DNA of 64,000 nucleotides from Natronococcus sp. CG52 (lineage in GTDB: Archaea > Halobacteriota > Halobacteria > Halobacteriales > Natrialbaceae): the NCBI RefSeq assembly GCF_023913515.1, contig NZ_CP099391.1, positions 2,294,001 through 2,358,000 of the forward strand, given 5' to 3'. Every line of letters starts with the position of its first letter. Position 1 is the first letter of the stretch. Below, piece after piece: positions 35,764 to 45,406 of the stretch. The position numbers and the translations under genes are program-made. A model generated the notes under the pieces. It saw only the letters and a list, made by a program, of their open reading frames with translations, was not told the origin of the DNA and did no database searches.

Positions 35764-36155
35764 CGAACACGAGTGGCAAGAAAAAGACCGCCGTCGCCCG
35801 CGCGACCGTTAGCGAAGGTGAGGGCCGCGTCCGAATCAACTCGAAGCCGGTCGAACTTGTCGAGCCCGAGATGTCGCGTCTCAAGATGCTCGAACCGTTC
35901 CGCATCGCTGGCGACGAACTCCGCAGCGAGATGGATATCGACGTTCGCGTCGAGGGTGGCGGCATCAGCGGCCAGTCGGACGCCGTCCGCACCGCCATCG
36001 CGCGCGGAATCGTCCAGCACACGAACGACGCCGAACTCCGCGACGCCTACATGGAGTTCGACCGCTCGCTGCTGGTCAACGACGTTCGCCAGTCCGAACC
36101 GAAGAAGTGGGGCGGCCCGGGCGCTCGGGCGCGCTACCAGAAGTCCTACCGCTAA
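35757..36155 (+). CDS. rps9: 30S ribosomal protein uS9
   Basis: 132 aa. [48 protein letters not shown], with the conserved [20 protein letters not shown] and the C-terminal tail [14 protein letters not shown], whose final arginine contacts P-site tRNA. Small-subunit head protein. Its start lies inside the uL13 stop region (seven-base overlap). Confidence 0.97.
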   Translation: MVTNTSGKKKTAVARATVSEGEGRVRINSKPVELVEPEMSRLKMLEPFRIAGDELRSEMDIDVRVEGGGISGQSDAVRTAIARGIVQHTNDAELRDAYMEFDRSLLVNDVRQSEPKKWGGPGARARYQKSYR

Positions 36156-36167
36156 GGTGATTCAATC

Positions 36168-36362
36168 ATGATGGTACCGGTCCGGTGTTTCACGTGTGGC
36201 AACGTCGTCGGCGAACACTGGGAGGAGTTCGACGAACGATCCAACGAGGGCGACGAGGATCCGGAAGAAGTGCTCGACGAACTCGGCGTCGACCGCTACT
36301 GCTGTCGACGCATGCTCGTCAGTCACAGGGACCTCGTCGACGTGGTCTCCCCCTACCAGTGA
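36168..36362 (+). CDS. rpoN: DNA-directed RNA polymerase subunit N (Rpo10)
   Basis: 64 aa. [28 protein letters not shown]...[23 protein letters not shown]: the zinc-binding CFTCG...YCCRRM motif of Rpo10/Rpb10 is intact. The first or second Met could start the protein. It stabilises the RpoD/RpoL platform of RNA polymerase. Its TGA overlaps the ATG of rpoK by one base (TGATG). Confidence 0.95.
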   Translation: MMVPVRCFTCGNVVGEHWEEFDERSNEGDEDPEEVLDELGVDRYCCRRMLVSHRDLVDVVSPYQ

Positions 36363-36547
36363 TGTCCATGCAACAGGAACGCCACAACCGATACGAGAAA
36401 GCACGCATCCTCGGCGCGCGAGCGTTGCAAGTCTCCTACGGGGCGCCGGTACTGATCGAGACTGATCAGACCGAGCCGATCCTGATCGCCGCTGAGGAGT
36501 ACGACGCCGGTGTGTTGCCGTTCACCGTCAAACGAGGAAGCAACTAA
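36362..36547 (+). CDS. rpoK: DNA-directed RNA polymerase subunit K (Rpo6)
   Basis: 61 aa from ATG 36362 ([61 protein letters not shown]). A second ATG at 36368 gives the more common [11 protein letters not shown] start; which one is used is unclear. Omega/Rpb6-like subunit that clamps the large subunit of RNA polymerase. Stop overlaps the eno ATG by one base (TAATG). Confidence 0.95.
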   Translation: MSMQQERHNRYEKARILGARALQVSYGAPVLIETDQTEPILIAAEEYDAGVLPFTVKRGSN

Positions 36548-37758
36548 TGACGCTCATTACAGACATCCGGCTCCGACGAATCCTCGACTCTCGCGGAAAT
36601 CCGACGGTCGAGGCGGACGTCGTGACCGAAAGCGGCGGGTTCGGACGCGCAGCCGCGCCGAGCGGGGCGAGTACGGGCGAGTTCGAAGCCATCGAACTCC
36701 CCGCGGACGAGGCGATCGCTGCGGCCCGCGAACACGCCGTTCCGCGCCTCGTCGGCGAGGCCTACGCCGGAAACCAGCGTGAAATCGACTCGATCCTGCG
36801 CGCCGCGGACGGCACCGACGACTTCTCGGAGATCGGTGCCAACAGCGCGGTCGCGATCTCGATGGCCGCTGCAAAAGCGGGTGCCGACGTACTCGGCGCG
36901 CCGCTGTTCCAGCATCTCGGGGGCGCGTTCCGGGGCGAGAATTTCCCGACACCACTCGGTAACGTCGTCGGTGGCGGCGAACACGCCGCCGACGCGACGG
37001 ATATCCAGGAGTTCCTCTCCGCACCCGTCGGCGCACCGAGCGTCGAGGACGCCGTCTTCGCCAACGCCGCCGTCCACGGCGCCGTAGCGGACTTACTCGA
37101 GGAGCGCGACCTCCCCTCCGGAAAGGGTGACGAGGGCGCGTGGGCGCCGTCGGTCGACGACGACGAGGCCTTCGAGATCGTCGACGAGGCCGTCTCGCAG
37201 GTCGAAGACGAGGTCGGCTTCTCGATCGGCTTCGGTCTCGATGTCGCGGCCGCAGAGATGTACGACGAGGACTCGGAAACCTACGAGTACGAATCCGCCG
37301 GCATCAGCCGCGACACCGACGAGCAGATCGAGTACATCGCCGAACTGGTCGACGAGTACGATCTGGTCTACGTCGAGGATCCGCTCGACGAGAACGACTA
37401 CGACGCGTTCGCCGATCTCACAGACGAGGTCGGCGATCAGACGCTCGTCTGTGGCGACGACCTGTTCGTCACCAACACCGACCGTCTGACCGAGGGCATC
37501 GGCCGCGGTGCGGCAAACAGCATCCTGATCAAGCCGAACCAGATCGGGACGCTGACCGACGCCTTCGACGCGATCGAACTCGCGACCAAGAACGGCTACG
37601 AATCGGTCATCTCCCACCGCTCGGGTGAGACCGAGGACACGACGATCGCACACCTCGCCGTCGCGACCGACGCACCCTTCATCAAGACGGGTGCCGTCGG
37701 CGGCGAGCGAACCGCCAAGCTCAACGAGCTCATCAGAATCGCAGACGACGCGACATGA
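36547..37758 (+). CDS. eno: Enolase (phosphopyruvate hydratase)
   Basis: 403 aa. Enolase features: [35 protein letters not shown], metal ligands D in [13 protein letters not shown] in [11 protein letters not shown] and D in [10 protein letters not shown], the catalytic lysine in [10 protein letters not shown], and the signature [18 protein letters not shown]. Interconverts 2-phosphoglycerate and phosphoenolpyruvate. Its presence inside the ribosomal/RNA polymerase operon between rpoK and uS2 is conserved in archaea. Overlaps uS2 by four bases. Confidence 0.97.
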   Translation: MTLITDIRLRRILDSRGNPTVEADVVTESGGFGRAAAPSGASTGEFEAIELPADEAIAAAREHAVPRLVGEAYAGNQREIDSILRAADGTDDFSEIGANSAVAISMAAAKAGADVLGAPLFQHLGGAFRGENFPTPLGNVVGGGEHAADATDIQEFLSAPVGAPSVEDAVFANAAVHGAVADLLEERDLPSGKGDEGAWAPSVDDDEAFEIVDEAVSQVEDEVGFSIGFGLDVAAAEMYDEDSETYEYESAGISRDTDEQIEYIAELVDEYDLVYVEDPLDENDYDAFADLTDEVGDQTLVCGDDLFVTNTDRLTEGIGRGAANSILIKPNQIGTLTDAFDAIELATKNGYESVISHRSGETEDTTIAHLAVATDAPFIKTGAVGGERTAKLNELIRIADDAT

Positions 37759-38543
37759 CAGACAACGACGCAACCCAGGAAGGGCTCGACGCCGCTGACG
37801 AGGAAATCGACGAGGAGCCGGCCGAAGGGCCCGGCCCCGCCGCCGAACCCGACGAAGACGTCGAGCCTGCGGAGGAACAGGACGCCGAGGCCGAACTCGA
37901 GGCCGAGGCCGAAGCAGAAGACGAGGGGCCGTCCCTCGACGACGACGTAATGTCCGACGAGGAAGCGGACCTGCTGATCCCCGTCGAGGATTACCTCGGC
38001 GCCGGTGTCCACATCGGTACCCAGCAGAAGACCAAGGATATGGAGCGGTTCATTCACCGCGTCCGGACCGACGGGCTGTACGTCCTCGACGTCTCGAAGA
38101 CGGACAACCGCATCCGGACGGCCGCAGACTTCCTCGCGAACTACGACCCGGAGCAGATCCTGGTCACCTCGAGCCGCCAGTACGGTCGGTTCCCGGCCAA
38201 GAAGTTCGCCGAGGCCGTGGGCGCTCGCGCCCGCACCGGCCGCTTCATCCCCGGAACGCTGACCAACCCCAAGTACGACGGCTATATCGAACCCGACGTC
38301 CTCGTCGTCACCGACCCGATCGGCGACGCACAGGCCGTCAAGGAGGCCATCACGGTCGGCATCCCGGTTATCGCGATGTGTGACTCGAACAACCAGGTCA
38401 GCAACGTCGACCTGGTCGTCCCGACGAACAACAAGGGTCGCAAGGCCCTTTCGGTCGTCTACTGGCTGCTCGCCAACGAAGTCCTCGACCGCCGCGGCGC
38501 CGAGCCGTCCTACTCGCTCGAGGACTTCGAGAGCATGGTCTAA
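37755..38543 (+). CDS. rps2: 30S ribosomal protein uS2
   Basis: 262 aa. The first ~70 residues are an acidic haloarchaeal extension (repeats of Glu/Ala/Asp), followed by the S2 core: [125 protein letters not shown]. Small-subunit body protein. Last gene of the operon; no strong terminator hairpin is obvious after it. Confidence 0.97.
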   Translation: MTDNDATQEGLDAADEEIDEEPAEGPGPAAEPDEDVEPAEEQDAEAELEAEAEAEDEGPSLDDDVMSDEEADLLIPVEDYLGAGVHIGTQQKTKDMERFIHRVRTDGLYVLDVSKTDNRIRTAADFLANYDPEQILVTSSRQYGRFPAKKFAEAVGARARTGRFIPGTLTNPKYDGYIEPDVLVVTDPIGDAQAVKEAITVGIPVIAMCDSNNQVSNVDLVVPTNNKGRKALSVVYWLLANEVLDRRGAEPSYSLEDFESMV

Positions 38544-38658
38544 CCGGCGTTTTCGATTACCGCTGTTTTCTCTTGTAGCGTCACCCGCAGTCGAGCGGGC
38601 GCGCTCGCGGGTTCCGACGGAGCGACAGAATTAGGTCGACGACGACGAATCGAACAGT

Positions 38659-38787
38659 ATGCTCGACCGAGTATTCGAGTTCGAAGAGGAAAAGATGCCG
38701 CTGCCCGTCCTGCTGTCGACGGCCGGGTTGATAGCGATCTTCGCGCTCGGAATCGTCTACCGTCTGGTTTCCTTTCTCGTCTTCTGA
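38659..38787 (+). CDS. Small single-pass membrane protein, 42 aa
   Basis: ATG 38659 to TGA 38785-38787 encodes MLDRVFEFEEEKMPLPVLLS and then TAGLIAIFALGIVYRLVSFLVF: a charged amphipathic N-terminus and one hydrophobic helix of about 24 residues. Codon usage (third-position G/C) looks coding. The gene lies between uS2 and mvk. The bases after its stop continue as a coding-like frame shifted by +1 (see findings). No function known; a real micro-protein is plausible, not proven. Confidence 0.5.
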   Translation: MLDRVFEFEEEKMPLPVLLSTAGLIAIFALGIVYRLVSFLVF

Positions 38788-39015
38788 CACCCGTCCGGAA
38801 TCGGATCCGATCGGTCCGACCGGTTCGATCGACGTGGACGTGACTCGAGTGCCGGGGGGCGATCGCGTCCGGATCTCCGCGACGGGGCCGGAGGCCGACG
38901 CGACACTGGATTCGATCGAGGACGCGTTCTCCGAGGACTGAACCGGGAGCCGCGGTTCCGGAGTCGGTGGACCGACACAGACAGGTTTTACTCCCGATCG
39001 TTCGAACGGTCGGTT

Positions 39016-40002
39016 ATGACACGCTCGAGCGCTCCCGGGAAGGTGTATCTCTTCGGGGAGCACGCGGTTGTCTACGGCGAGCCCGCGGTGCCGTGTGCGA
39101 TCGAACGGCGGGCCCGCGTCGGCGTACGACGACGGGACGACGGGAAACTCCGCGTCCACGCCGAGGATCTCAGTCTGGACGGGTTCACGGTCGAGTACGG
39201 CGGGAGCACGAACCAGCAACCGGACGTCGACGTCTCCGAATCCCTCGTCTCGGCGGCGATGGGCTACGTCGACGGCGCGATCGAGCAGGTTCGCGACGTG
39301 ACCGGCACCGAAGACGCCGGCTTCGACGTAACGATCGAGAGCGACATCCCGCTGGGTGCCGGTCTCGGCTCCTCCGCGGCCGTGGTCGTCGCCGCCATCG
39401 ACGCCGCGACCCGCGAACTCGGCGTCACCCTTGAGCCGACCGAGATTGCGAAGCGCGCCTTCCGGACGGAGTACGAGGTCCAGGACGGCCAGGCCTCCCG
39501 CGCGGACACGTTCTGTTCGGCGACCGGCGGCGCGGTCAGGGTCGAGGGCGACGACTGCGGCCCGATCGAGGCGCCCGACCTCCCGCTGGTGATCGGCTTC
39601 GACGGCGGCGCCGGCGACACGGGCGAACTGGTCTCCGGCGTCCGGCGCCTCCGTGAGGAGTATCCGTTCGCGAGCGACACCGTCGAGGCGATCGGCGACG
39701 TCGTCAGGAACGGCGAGGATGCGCTCGAGGCGGGCGATCTTGAGGAACTGGGCCGACTGATGAACTTCAATCACGGACTGCTGTCGGCCCTCGGCGTCTC
39801 TTCGCGCTCGCTCGACTCGATGGTCTGGGCGGCGCGAGACGCCGGCGCCTACGGTTCGAAACTGACCGGTGCCGGCGGGGGCGGCTGTATCGTCGCGCTC
39901 GATCCCACCGACGAGACCGAGACGGCGCTCTCGTACACGCCCGGCTGCGAGGAGACCTTCCGGGCGGAGCTCGCCGACGACGGGGTGAGGCGGCTCGAAT
40001 GA
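39016..40002 (+). CDS. mvk: Mevalonate kinase
   Basis: 328 aa. GHMP kinase: SAPGKVYLFGEHAVVYGEPAVPCAIERRARV at the N-terminus, ATP loop IPLGAGLGSSAAVVVAAIDAA, and the C-terminal motif KLTGAGGGGCIVAL. It phosphorylates mevalonate to mevalonate 5-phosphate in archaeal isoprenoid synthesis. Overlaps ipk by four bases (ATGA), so two steps of the route are made together; idsA further downstream uses the product. Confidence 0.95.
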   Translation: MTRSSAPGKVYLFGEHAVVYGEPAVPCAIERRARVGVRRRDDGKLRVHAEDLSLDGFTVEYGGSTNQQPDVDVSESLVSAAMGYVDGAIEQVRDVTGTEDAGFDVTIESDIPLGAGLGSSAAVVVAAIDAATRELGVTLEPTEIAKRAFRTEYEVQDGQASRADTFCSATGGAVRVEGDDCGPIEAPDLPLVIGFDGGAGDTGELVSGVRRLREEYPFASDTVEAIGDVVRNGEDALEAGDLEELGRLMNFNHGLLSALGVSSRSLDSMVWAARDAGAYGSKLTGAGGGGCIVALDPTDETETALSYTPGCEETFRAELADDGVRRLE

Positions 40003-40751
40003 TCGTCCTGAAACTCGGCGGCAGCGTCATCACGGACAAGGAACGCGCGGAGACGCTCGACGGCGAGTCTCTCGGCCGGGCGGCCGACGCCGTCGCCGCC
40101 GCGCTCGAGGCACCGACGGACTCGCTCGCGGAGGGACTCGTCGTCGTCCACGGTGGCGGCAGCTTCGGCCACCACAACGCGAGCGAGCACGGCGTCAGCA
40201 CGACGGCGGGAACTCACGACACGGCTGCGATCCACGATATTCACGGCGCGATGAAGACGTTGAGCGCGTTCGTGCTCTCGCGGCTGCTCGAGCGCGAGGT
40301 GTCGGCGGTACCGGTCCACCCGTTCTCCGCGGGTTATCGCGACGCCGACGGGAGCCTGCAGTTCCCGACGGAACAGATCACGACGCTGCTCGAAGAGGGG
40401 TTCGTCCCCGTCCTCCACGGCGACGTGATCGGACACGCGGGCCGGGGTGCGACCATCGTCAGCGGCGACGAACTCGTCGTCGAACTGGCGCAGGCGCTCG
40501 AGGCCGACCGCGTCGGGCTCTGCTCGACCGTCCCCGGCGTGCTCGACGCAGACGACGCGGTCATCGACCGCATCGGCTCCTACGCGGACGTCGAGAGCGT
40601 GCTCGGCGAGAGCGAGGCGACCGACGTCACCGGCGGGATGGCCGCGAAGGTGCGGGCGCTGCTCGCGCTCGAGGCCGACGCGTCGATCTTCGGACTCGAG
40701 GAGCTAGAAGGGTTCCTCGAGGGGACGGAACCGGGGACGACGATCGAGTAG
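39999..40751 (+). CDS. ipk: Isopentenyl phosphate kinase
   Basis: 250 aa. Amino acid kinase fold: MIVLKLGGSVITDKERAETL, HGGGSFGHHNASEHGVS (the catalytic His typical of IPK follows the glycine-rich loop), TIVSGDELVVELAQALEADRVGLCSTVPGVL, and VTGGMAAKVRALLAL. It converts isopentenyl phosphate to isopentenyl diphosphate, the last archaeal-specific step before prenyl synthases. In many haloarchaea RNase J follows directly; here about 3.3 kb of other genes intervene. Confidence 0.95.
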   Translation: MIVLKLGGSVITDKERAETLDGESLGRAADAVAAALEAPTDSLAEGLVVVHGGGSFGHHNASEHGVSTTAGTHDTAAIHDIHGAMKTLSAFVLSRLLEREVSAVPVHPFSAGYRDADGSLQFPTEQITTLLEEGFVPVLHGDVIGHAGRGATIVSGDELVVELAQALEADRVGLCSTVPGVLDADDAVIDRIGSYADVESVLGESEATDVTGGMAAKVRALLALEADASIFGLEELEGFLEGTEPGTTIE

Positions 40752-40945
40752 CCGAAAATCCTTCGTCAGCGAATATTTCGCATTCGGACGGCTGAGCCGG
40801 GCGATATTCGTACTACTGGTTCCGTTGAACTCCTCTTTGGAGAGACGTCGTCCGAGCAGCGGTTCCGTACGGCGGCGAACTGATCGGCGATTATACTCGA
40901 TCAGGGTGAGTAATTAACCCAGATACTCACAACAATTGAGTCGTA

Positions 40946-41143
40946 ATGACGGATGAAACCGAGAGCGAGCGAGCAGCAGCGATCTGCGAGAACTGTGAAA
41001 CGATCCACGCAGCGCACATCGGTTCCGAAGGAGATATCCGGCCAATTGGGACCGGACAGTGCACGTGTGAAGAGGGTGATCTTCGCATCGTCCGTACTGA
41101 TACGGACGTTCTGGACGAGGTGAGTCCGGAGACGTCTCAGTGA
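40946..41143 (+). CDS. Small Cys-rich (putative zinc-binding) protein, 65 aa
   Basis: MTDETESERAAAICENCETIHAAHIGSEGDIRPIGTGQCTCEEGDLRIVRTDTDVLDEVSPETSQ. A CxxC pair (residues 14-17) and a CxC pair (39-41), with histidines between, could form a zinc site. Acidic composition fits a haloarchaeal cytosolic protein. AT-rich promoter-like bases (around 40905-40925) precede it. No known family recognised. It stands alone between ipk and the transporter. Confidence 0.6.
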   Translation: MTDETESERAAAICENCETIHAAHIGSEGDIRPIGTGQCTCEEGDLRIVRTDTDVLDEVSPETSQ

Positions 41144-41349
41144 AGCGATTGACCGTACTGGGAGCCGTAACGTGGTCGTGCTACGCCGAACAGCGAGGAC
41201 CACTGTCGATCTTCTACCGAGAACTGCGACGAAGCCGCACGTTCGACCGAGAGGACGCTCGAGGGACGTCGATCCCGCGTCGTGTCAGGATCGGGACGGC
41301 TCGAGGAACGAACGCGAGCGACGCGGTGAGCCGCGCGACGCTGAGTCCG

Positions 41350-43668
41350 TCAGTCGAACAGGATGCGGTCGAGGATCGGTCGCAGGAACGACCCTCGGCG
41401 CGTCTCCTTGGAGTGGACCAGTAAGACGGGCTGTTCGATGGCCGCGGCGAGTCTGTCCGAGCGCTGTTCGATGAGCAAATCGGGGAGCCGACGGTGCGTG
41501 ACCGTGCTCAGCATGACCAGGTCGGCCGACCCGAGCTCCCGCGAGAGCCCGGCGATCTCGTCGTCCGTGCGGACGATGGTCGACTCAACGGGGACGATAC
41601 AGAGTTCGTCGAGTTCGTCGTGGTACTCCTCGATCGTCTCGAGCAGTTCATCGGGCGCGTTCTCGGAGACGGCAAAGAGGAACCGAACCGAGGCGCCGAG
41701 GGTGTCGGCCATCGCGTCCGCGAGCTCGACCTTGAGTGGATCGTTGAACGGACTGCGATCGGTGACGACGGCGATCTCGTCGACGCCGACGCGCTGTTCG
41801 TGCTGGACGAAGACGACGTCACAGGGGGCGTGCTCCAGGATCCAGTCGGCGTCCCGACCGAACAGGGTACCCAGCCGGCTCGTCGCCTGCCGGCGAGCCA
41901 GCACGAGGTCCGCACCGGTGCGTTCGGTGAAGTTGACGACCGCGTGGCGCGTATCGTGGCTGACGATCTCGCCGACTTCGACGGGGACCTCGAGATAGCG
42001 GACGAGTTCGTCCGTTCGCTCCTCGAACTCGACTTCGGCCTCGGAGAGCTCCTCGGCGGCTGTGTCGAGGGGTATCTGGTCGGGGACTTCGTCGAACCGG
42101 ACGACCCGGATGCGGCCACCCCTGCGGCGAACGAGCGGCGCGGCCATCTGGATCAGGGCGTCCTCCTGCTCGCGGGTGACGTCCCGGCGGATCGGGATGA
42201 GAACCTCGTAGCGATCCTCCTGCTCGAGTTGCTCCTCCGTATCGCGGACGAACTGTCGGCCGGCCTCGCGACGGGCGAGCCCCTTCGCGACGCCCTCGCG
42301 CTCGACCTTCTCCTCGGCGTACCACTTGAACCAGAGGTACCCGAGGATCACCATCCCGATCGAGCCGACGATCTCCTGGGGATCCATCTGCGCGATGATG
42401 AAGATCCCCGAGACGATCCCGAACAGCTGCACCCAGGGATAGCCCGGAGTGAGGAAGTCGGGATTGTACCACTCGAGGTCGCGTTCACGGAAGGCGATCA
42501 GGGCACCGCAGACGAGGATGTAGACGAGGATCTGGAAGGCGCCGGCCATCTTGGCGATCTCGTCGACGTCCTGGGTCGCGACGATGAAGATGATGATCGC
42601 ACCGGTGGTGAGGATCGCGGCGAACGGCGTGTTGAATCGTGGATGAATGTACTCGAACCTGCTCAAGAAGAGGTTGTCGCGGCTGAGCGCGAGCGGGTAT
42701 CGAGATGCAGTCAGGATCCCCGCGTTAGCGGTACTGACCAGCGCCAGCAGGGCCGCGAGGATGATCGTGGCGACCGCCAGGAAGCCGACCGGAAATCCAC
42801 TGCCGAACACCGGAACGGAGACCGACAGTCCGCCGAAGAGCAGGTCCGTCGCCTCCGCCATCGGCTCGTTCGAGTCGGCCAGTTCGCCGCCTTCCATCAC
42901 GCCGACGAGCACGAATACGAGCAGGGCATAGAGAAACGCCGTCACGATCAGCGAAAGCAGGAGCCCGAGAGGGAGATTTCGTCCGGGATTCTCGATCTCC
43001 TCGGCGACAGCGGCGACCTTTGTGACTCCGGCGTAGGAGACTAACACGAGCGCGGTTGCGGTGAGAATGCCGTCCAGTCCCTCGTCGAAGAACCCGTCGA
43101 AGTTCGCGCCCTCGACCTGAACGATCGAGGCGACGACGAACCCCGAGAGGATTACGAGCATGATGATGACCATGATCAACTGGAGCCCGCCGGTCTGTTT
43201 GACCCCGATCAGGTTGACGGCGATGAGCACGAGCGCGAAGGTGATTCCCAGCGCTCGAACGCCGGGGATCGGGAGCGCCATCCCGAGTCCGGGAAGCGCG
43301 AGGCTCCAGGTCGGGAGTTCGTAGATGAAGTTGATGTAGAACATCCCGCCGTACAGCGCCAGCGATCCCTTCAGCATGAGCATGAGCCAGGTTCCGAGGC
43401 CGGCGATCGTCCCGAACGACGGCCCGAGCCCCCGTTCGATAAACACGTAGTCGCCGCCGGCTTCCGGCATCGCCGTCCCCAGTTCGGCGATGCTGAGCGC
43501 GGCGGGAACGACCAGGATCGCCGCGATGACGAACGCGAGGATGACCGCGGGACCCGCCTCGGCCATCGCGATTCCCGGCAGAATGAAGATGCCGCTGCCG
43601 ATCATCGCACCCATACTGATCGCAATCACGGCAAACAACCCAAGGTCGCGCTCGAGATCTTTCGCCAT
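41350..43668 (-). CDS. APC-family amino acid transporter fused to two UspA domains
   Basis: 772 aa. Residues 1-440 form about 12 transmembrane helices of an APC permease, starting LGLFAVIAISMGAMIGSGIFILPG and containing VLVSYAGVTKVAAVAEEIENPGRNLPLG. After a linker, residues about 480-610 and 625-750 are universal-stress-protein-like domains (YEVLIPIRRDVTREQEDAL, DEIAVVTDRSPFNDPLKVELADAMADTL). Such fusions occur in archaea and likely sense nucleotides or energy state to gate amino acid transport. Transported substrate unknown. It is antisense to the surrounding lipid/RNA cluster and separates ipk from RNase J. Confidence 0.88.
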   Translation of the reverse strand: MAKDLERDLGLFAVIAISMGAMIGSGIFILPGIAMAEAGPAVILAFVIAAILVVPAALSIAELGTAMPEAGGDYVFIERGLGPSFGTIAGLGTWLMLMLKGSLALYGGMFYINFIYELPTWSLALPGLGMALPIPGVRALGITFALVLIAVNLIGVKQTGGLQLIMVIIMLVILSGFVVASIVQVEGANFDGFFDEGLDGILTATALVLVSYAGVTKVAAVAEEIENPGRNLPLGLLLSLIVTAFLYALLVFVLVGVMEGGELADSNEPMAEATDLLFGGLSVSVPVFGSGFPVGFLAVATIILAALLALVSTANAGILTASRYPLALSRDNLFLSRFEYIHPRFNTPFAAILTTGAIIIFIVATQDVDEIAKMAGAFQILVYILVCGALIAFRERDLEWYNPDFLTPGYPWVQLFGIVSGIFIIAQMDPQEIVGSIGMVILGYLWFKWYAEEKVEREGVAKGLARREAGRQFVRDTEEQLEQEDRYEVLIPIRRDVTREQEDALIQMAAPLVRRRGGRIRVVRFDEVPDQIPLDTAAEELSEAEVEFEERTDELVRYLEVPVEVGEIVSHDTRHAVVNFTERTGADLVLARRQATSRLGTLFGRDADWILEHAPCDVVFVQHEQRVGVDEIAVVTDRSPFNDPLKVELADAMADTLGASVRFLFAVSENAPDELLETIEEYHDELDELCIVPVESTIVRTDDEIAGLSRELGSADLVMLSTVTHRRLPDLLIEQRSDRLAAAIEQPVLLVHSKETRRGSFLRPILDRILFD

Positions 43669-43869
43669 TAGCTGGCCGTTTCCGGTGAAGAGTAAGAAGC
43701 CTTGCCGTTCCGGAACCGAGTGTGATTTTTATCCCGGCTAAATTAAAAACAAGGAGATAATCTCTACTCGCCCGGAACATATGTTGTTTTCCAGTCGAGC
43801 CGATCTTCCGCGGTGTGAGCGGGGAAATCAACCCACTGCGTTTTTAACACCTGAGCGTGTAGGGTGGAT
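43669..43869. promoter_or_regulatory. Divergent promoter region between the transporter and RNase J
   Basis: AT-rich patches at 43737-43760 (AAATTAAAAACAAGG) and TTTTTAA (43841-43847) look like promoter elements; the latter predicts a plus-strand start near 43870, giving RNase J a leader of about 180 nt. No gene seen. Confidence 0.4.
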
Positions 43870-44052
43870 CAACGAACCCGCGGGCAAGTGCGTTCGCGGT
43901 TCACAGCCTTGCTGTGAGCCACTCGGCGGGATACTCCGCCGTGAGCGCATAGCGGGATGGCCGACGCGCTGTAAGACGCCGGGGCCGCATAACCGGGAGT
44001 CCGCGGACCGTTTCAGTGAGAGTCCACAACGCGGCTTTCAGTGCTAGCAACC
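43870..44052 (+). ncRNA. Structured leader or small RNA upstream of RNase J (candidate)
   Basis: Successive strong stems: GAACC/GGTTC with GCG/CGC (43874-43902), CACAG/CTGTG (43902-43916), GGCGG/CCGCC (43925-43940), AGCGC/GCGCT (43944-43970), GGAC/GTCC (44005-44025). The first and last stems are directly followed by ACA, as in H/ACA-type RNAs, but stem sizes do not fit that family well. It lies between a TATA-like element and the RNase J ATG. It could be a 5' UTR bound by RNase J itself (autoregulation) or a separate RNA. GC-rich DNA makes hairpins cheap, so confidence is low. Confidence 0.35.
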
Positions 44053-45405
44053 ATGGAAATTGAAATTGCAACGATTGGCGGTTACGAGGAAGTCGGACGG
44101 CAGATGACTGCCGTTCGCGCCGGTGACGACGTCGTTATCTTCGACATGGGGCTGAACCTCTCGCAGGTTCTCATCCACGACAACGTCGAAACCGAGCGGA
44201 TGCACAGTCTCGATCTGATCGACATGGGTGCGATTCCCGACGACCGGGTAATGAGCGACCTGGAGGGCGACGTGAAGGCCATCGTCCCGACGCACGGCCA
44301 CCTCGACCACATCGGCGCCATCTCGAAACTGGCCCACCGGTACAACGCGCCGGTCGTCGCGACGCCGTTCACGATCGAACTCGTCAAGCAACAGATCGAG
44401 GGCGAACAGAAGTTCGGCGTCGAGAACGACCTGATCAAGATGGAGGCCGGCGAGACGATGTCGATCGGCGACTCCGGCGAGGTCGACCTCGAGTTCGTCA
44501 ACGTCACGCACTCGATCATCGACGCGATCAACCCGGTGCTTCACACGCCCGAGGGCGCGGTCGTCTACGGGCTGGACAAGCGCATGGACCACACGCCGGT
44601 CATCGGCGATCCGATCGACATGGAGCGCTTCCGCGAGATCGGTCGCGAAGGCAACGGCGTCCTCTGTTACATCGAGGACTGTACGAACGCGAGCAAGAAG
44701 GGCCGGACGCCCAGCGAGAACGTCGCCCGCGAACACCTCCGCGACGTCCTCTACAGCATGGAGGACTACGACGGCGGCATCGTCGCCACCACCTTCTCCT
44801 CCCACATCGCCCGCGTGAAGAGTCTCGTCGAGTTCGCCGACGATATCGGTCGACAGCCGGTCCTGCTGGGGCGCTCGATGGAGAAGTACTCCGGCACCGC
44901 CGAACGCCTCGACTTCGTCGACTTCCCCACCGACCTGGGGATGTTCGGCCACCGCAAGTCCGTCGACCGCACGTTCAAGCGGATCATGAACGAGGGCAAG
45001 GAGAACTTCCTGCCCGTCGTGACTGGTCACCAGGGCGAACCGCGCGCAATGCTCACGCGAATGGCCCGCGGGGAAACCCCGTACGAACTGGAGGACGGCG
45101 ACAAAGTCGTCTTCTCCGCGCGAGTGATTCCGGAGCCGACCAACGAGGGGCAGCGCTACCAGGCCGAGAAGCTCCTCGGCATGCAGGGCGCCCGCATCTA
45201 CGACGACATCCACGTCTCCGGCCACCTGAACCAGGAAGGCCACTACGAGATGCTCGACGCGCTCCAACCCCAGAATATCATTCCCGCACACCAGGACCTG
45301 AAGGGGTTCTCCAGCTACGTCGATCTCTGTGAGAGCGAGGGATACAAGATGGGTCGGGACCTGCACGTGACGCGCAACGGCAACCTCATCCAGCTTGTCG
45401 ACTGA
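44053..45405 (+). CDS. rnj: Ribonuclease J
   Basis: 450 aa from the ATG at 44053 ([36 protein letters not shown]). Metallo-beta-lactamase core with [10 protein letters not shown] (zinc ligands), beta-CASP region, [11 protein letters not shown], and the C-terminal [29 protein letters not shown] 5'-3' exonuclease/endonuclease of mRNA turnover and rRNA maturation. An upstream ATG-like codon at 44041 adds four residues. Preceded by a structured 180-nt leader; followed directly by idsA (1 bp between). Confidence 0.95.
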   Translation: MEIEIATIGGYEEVGRQMTAVRAGDDVVIFDMGLNLSQVLIHDNVETERMHSLDLIDMGAIPDDRVMSDLEGDVKAIVPTHGHLDHIGAISKLAHRYNAPVVATPFTIELVKQQIEGEQKFGVENDLIKMEAGETMSIGDSGEVDLEFVNVTHSIIDAINPVLHTPEGAVVYGLDKRMDHTPVIGDPIDMERFREIGREGNGVLCYIEDCTNASKKGRTPSENVAREHLRDVLYSMEDYDGGIVATTFSSHIARVKSLVEFADDIGRQPVLLGRSMEKYSGTAERLDFVDFPTDLGMFGHRKSVDRTFKRIMNEGKENFLPVVTGHQGEPRAMLTRMARGETPYELEDGDKVVFSARVIPEPTNEGQRYQAEKLLGMQGARIYDDIHVSGHLNQEGHYEMLDALQPQNIIPAHQDLKGFSSYVDLCESEGYKMGRDLHVTRNGNLIQLVD

Positions 45406-45406
45406 T

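Noticed and set aside
43870-44052. RNase P RNA or SRP 7S RNA
   Set aside because: The conserved RNase P core motifs and the SRP helix 8 motif are not present; kept only as an unassigned structured leader/RNA.
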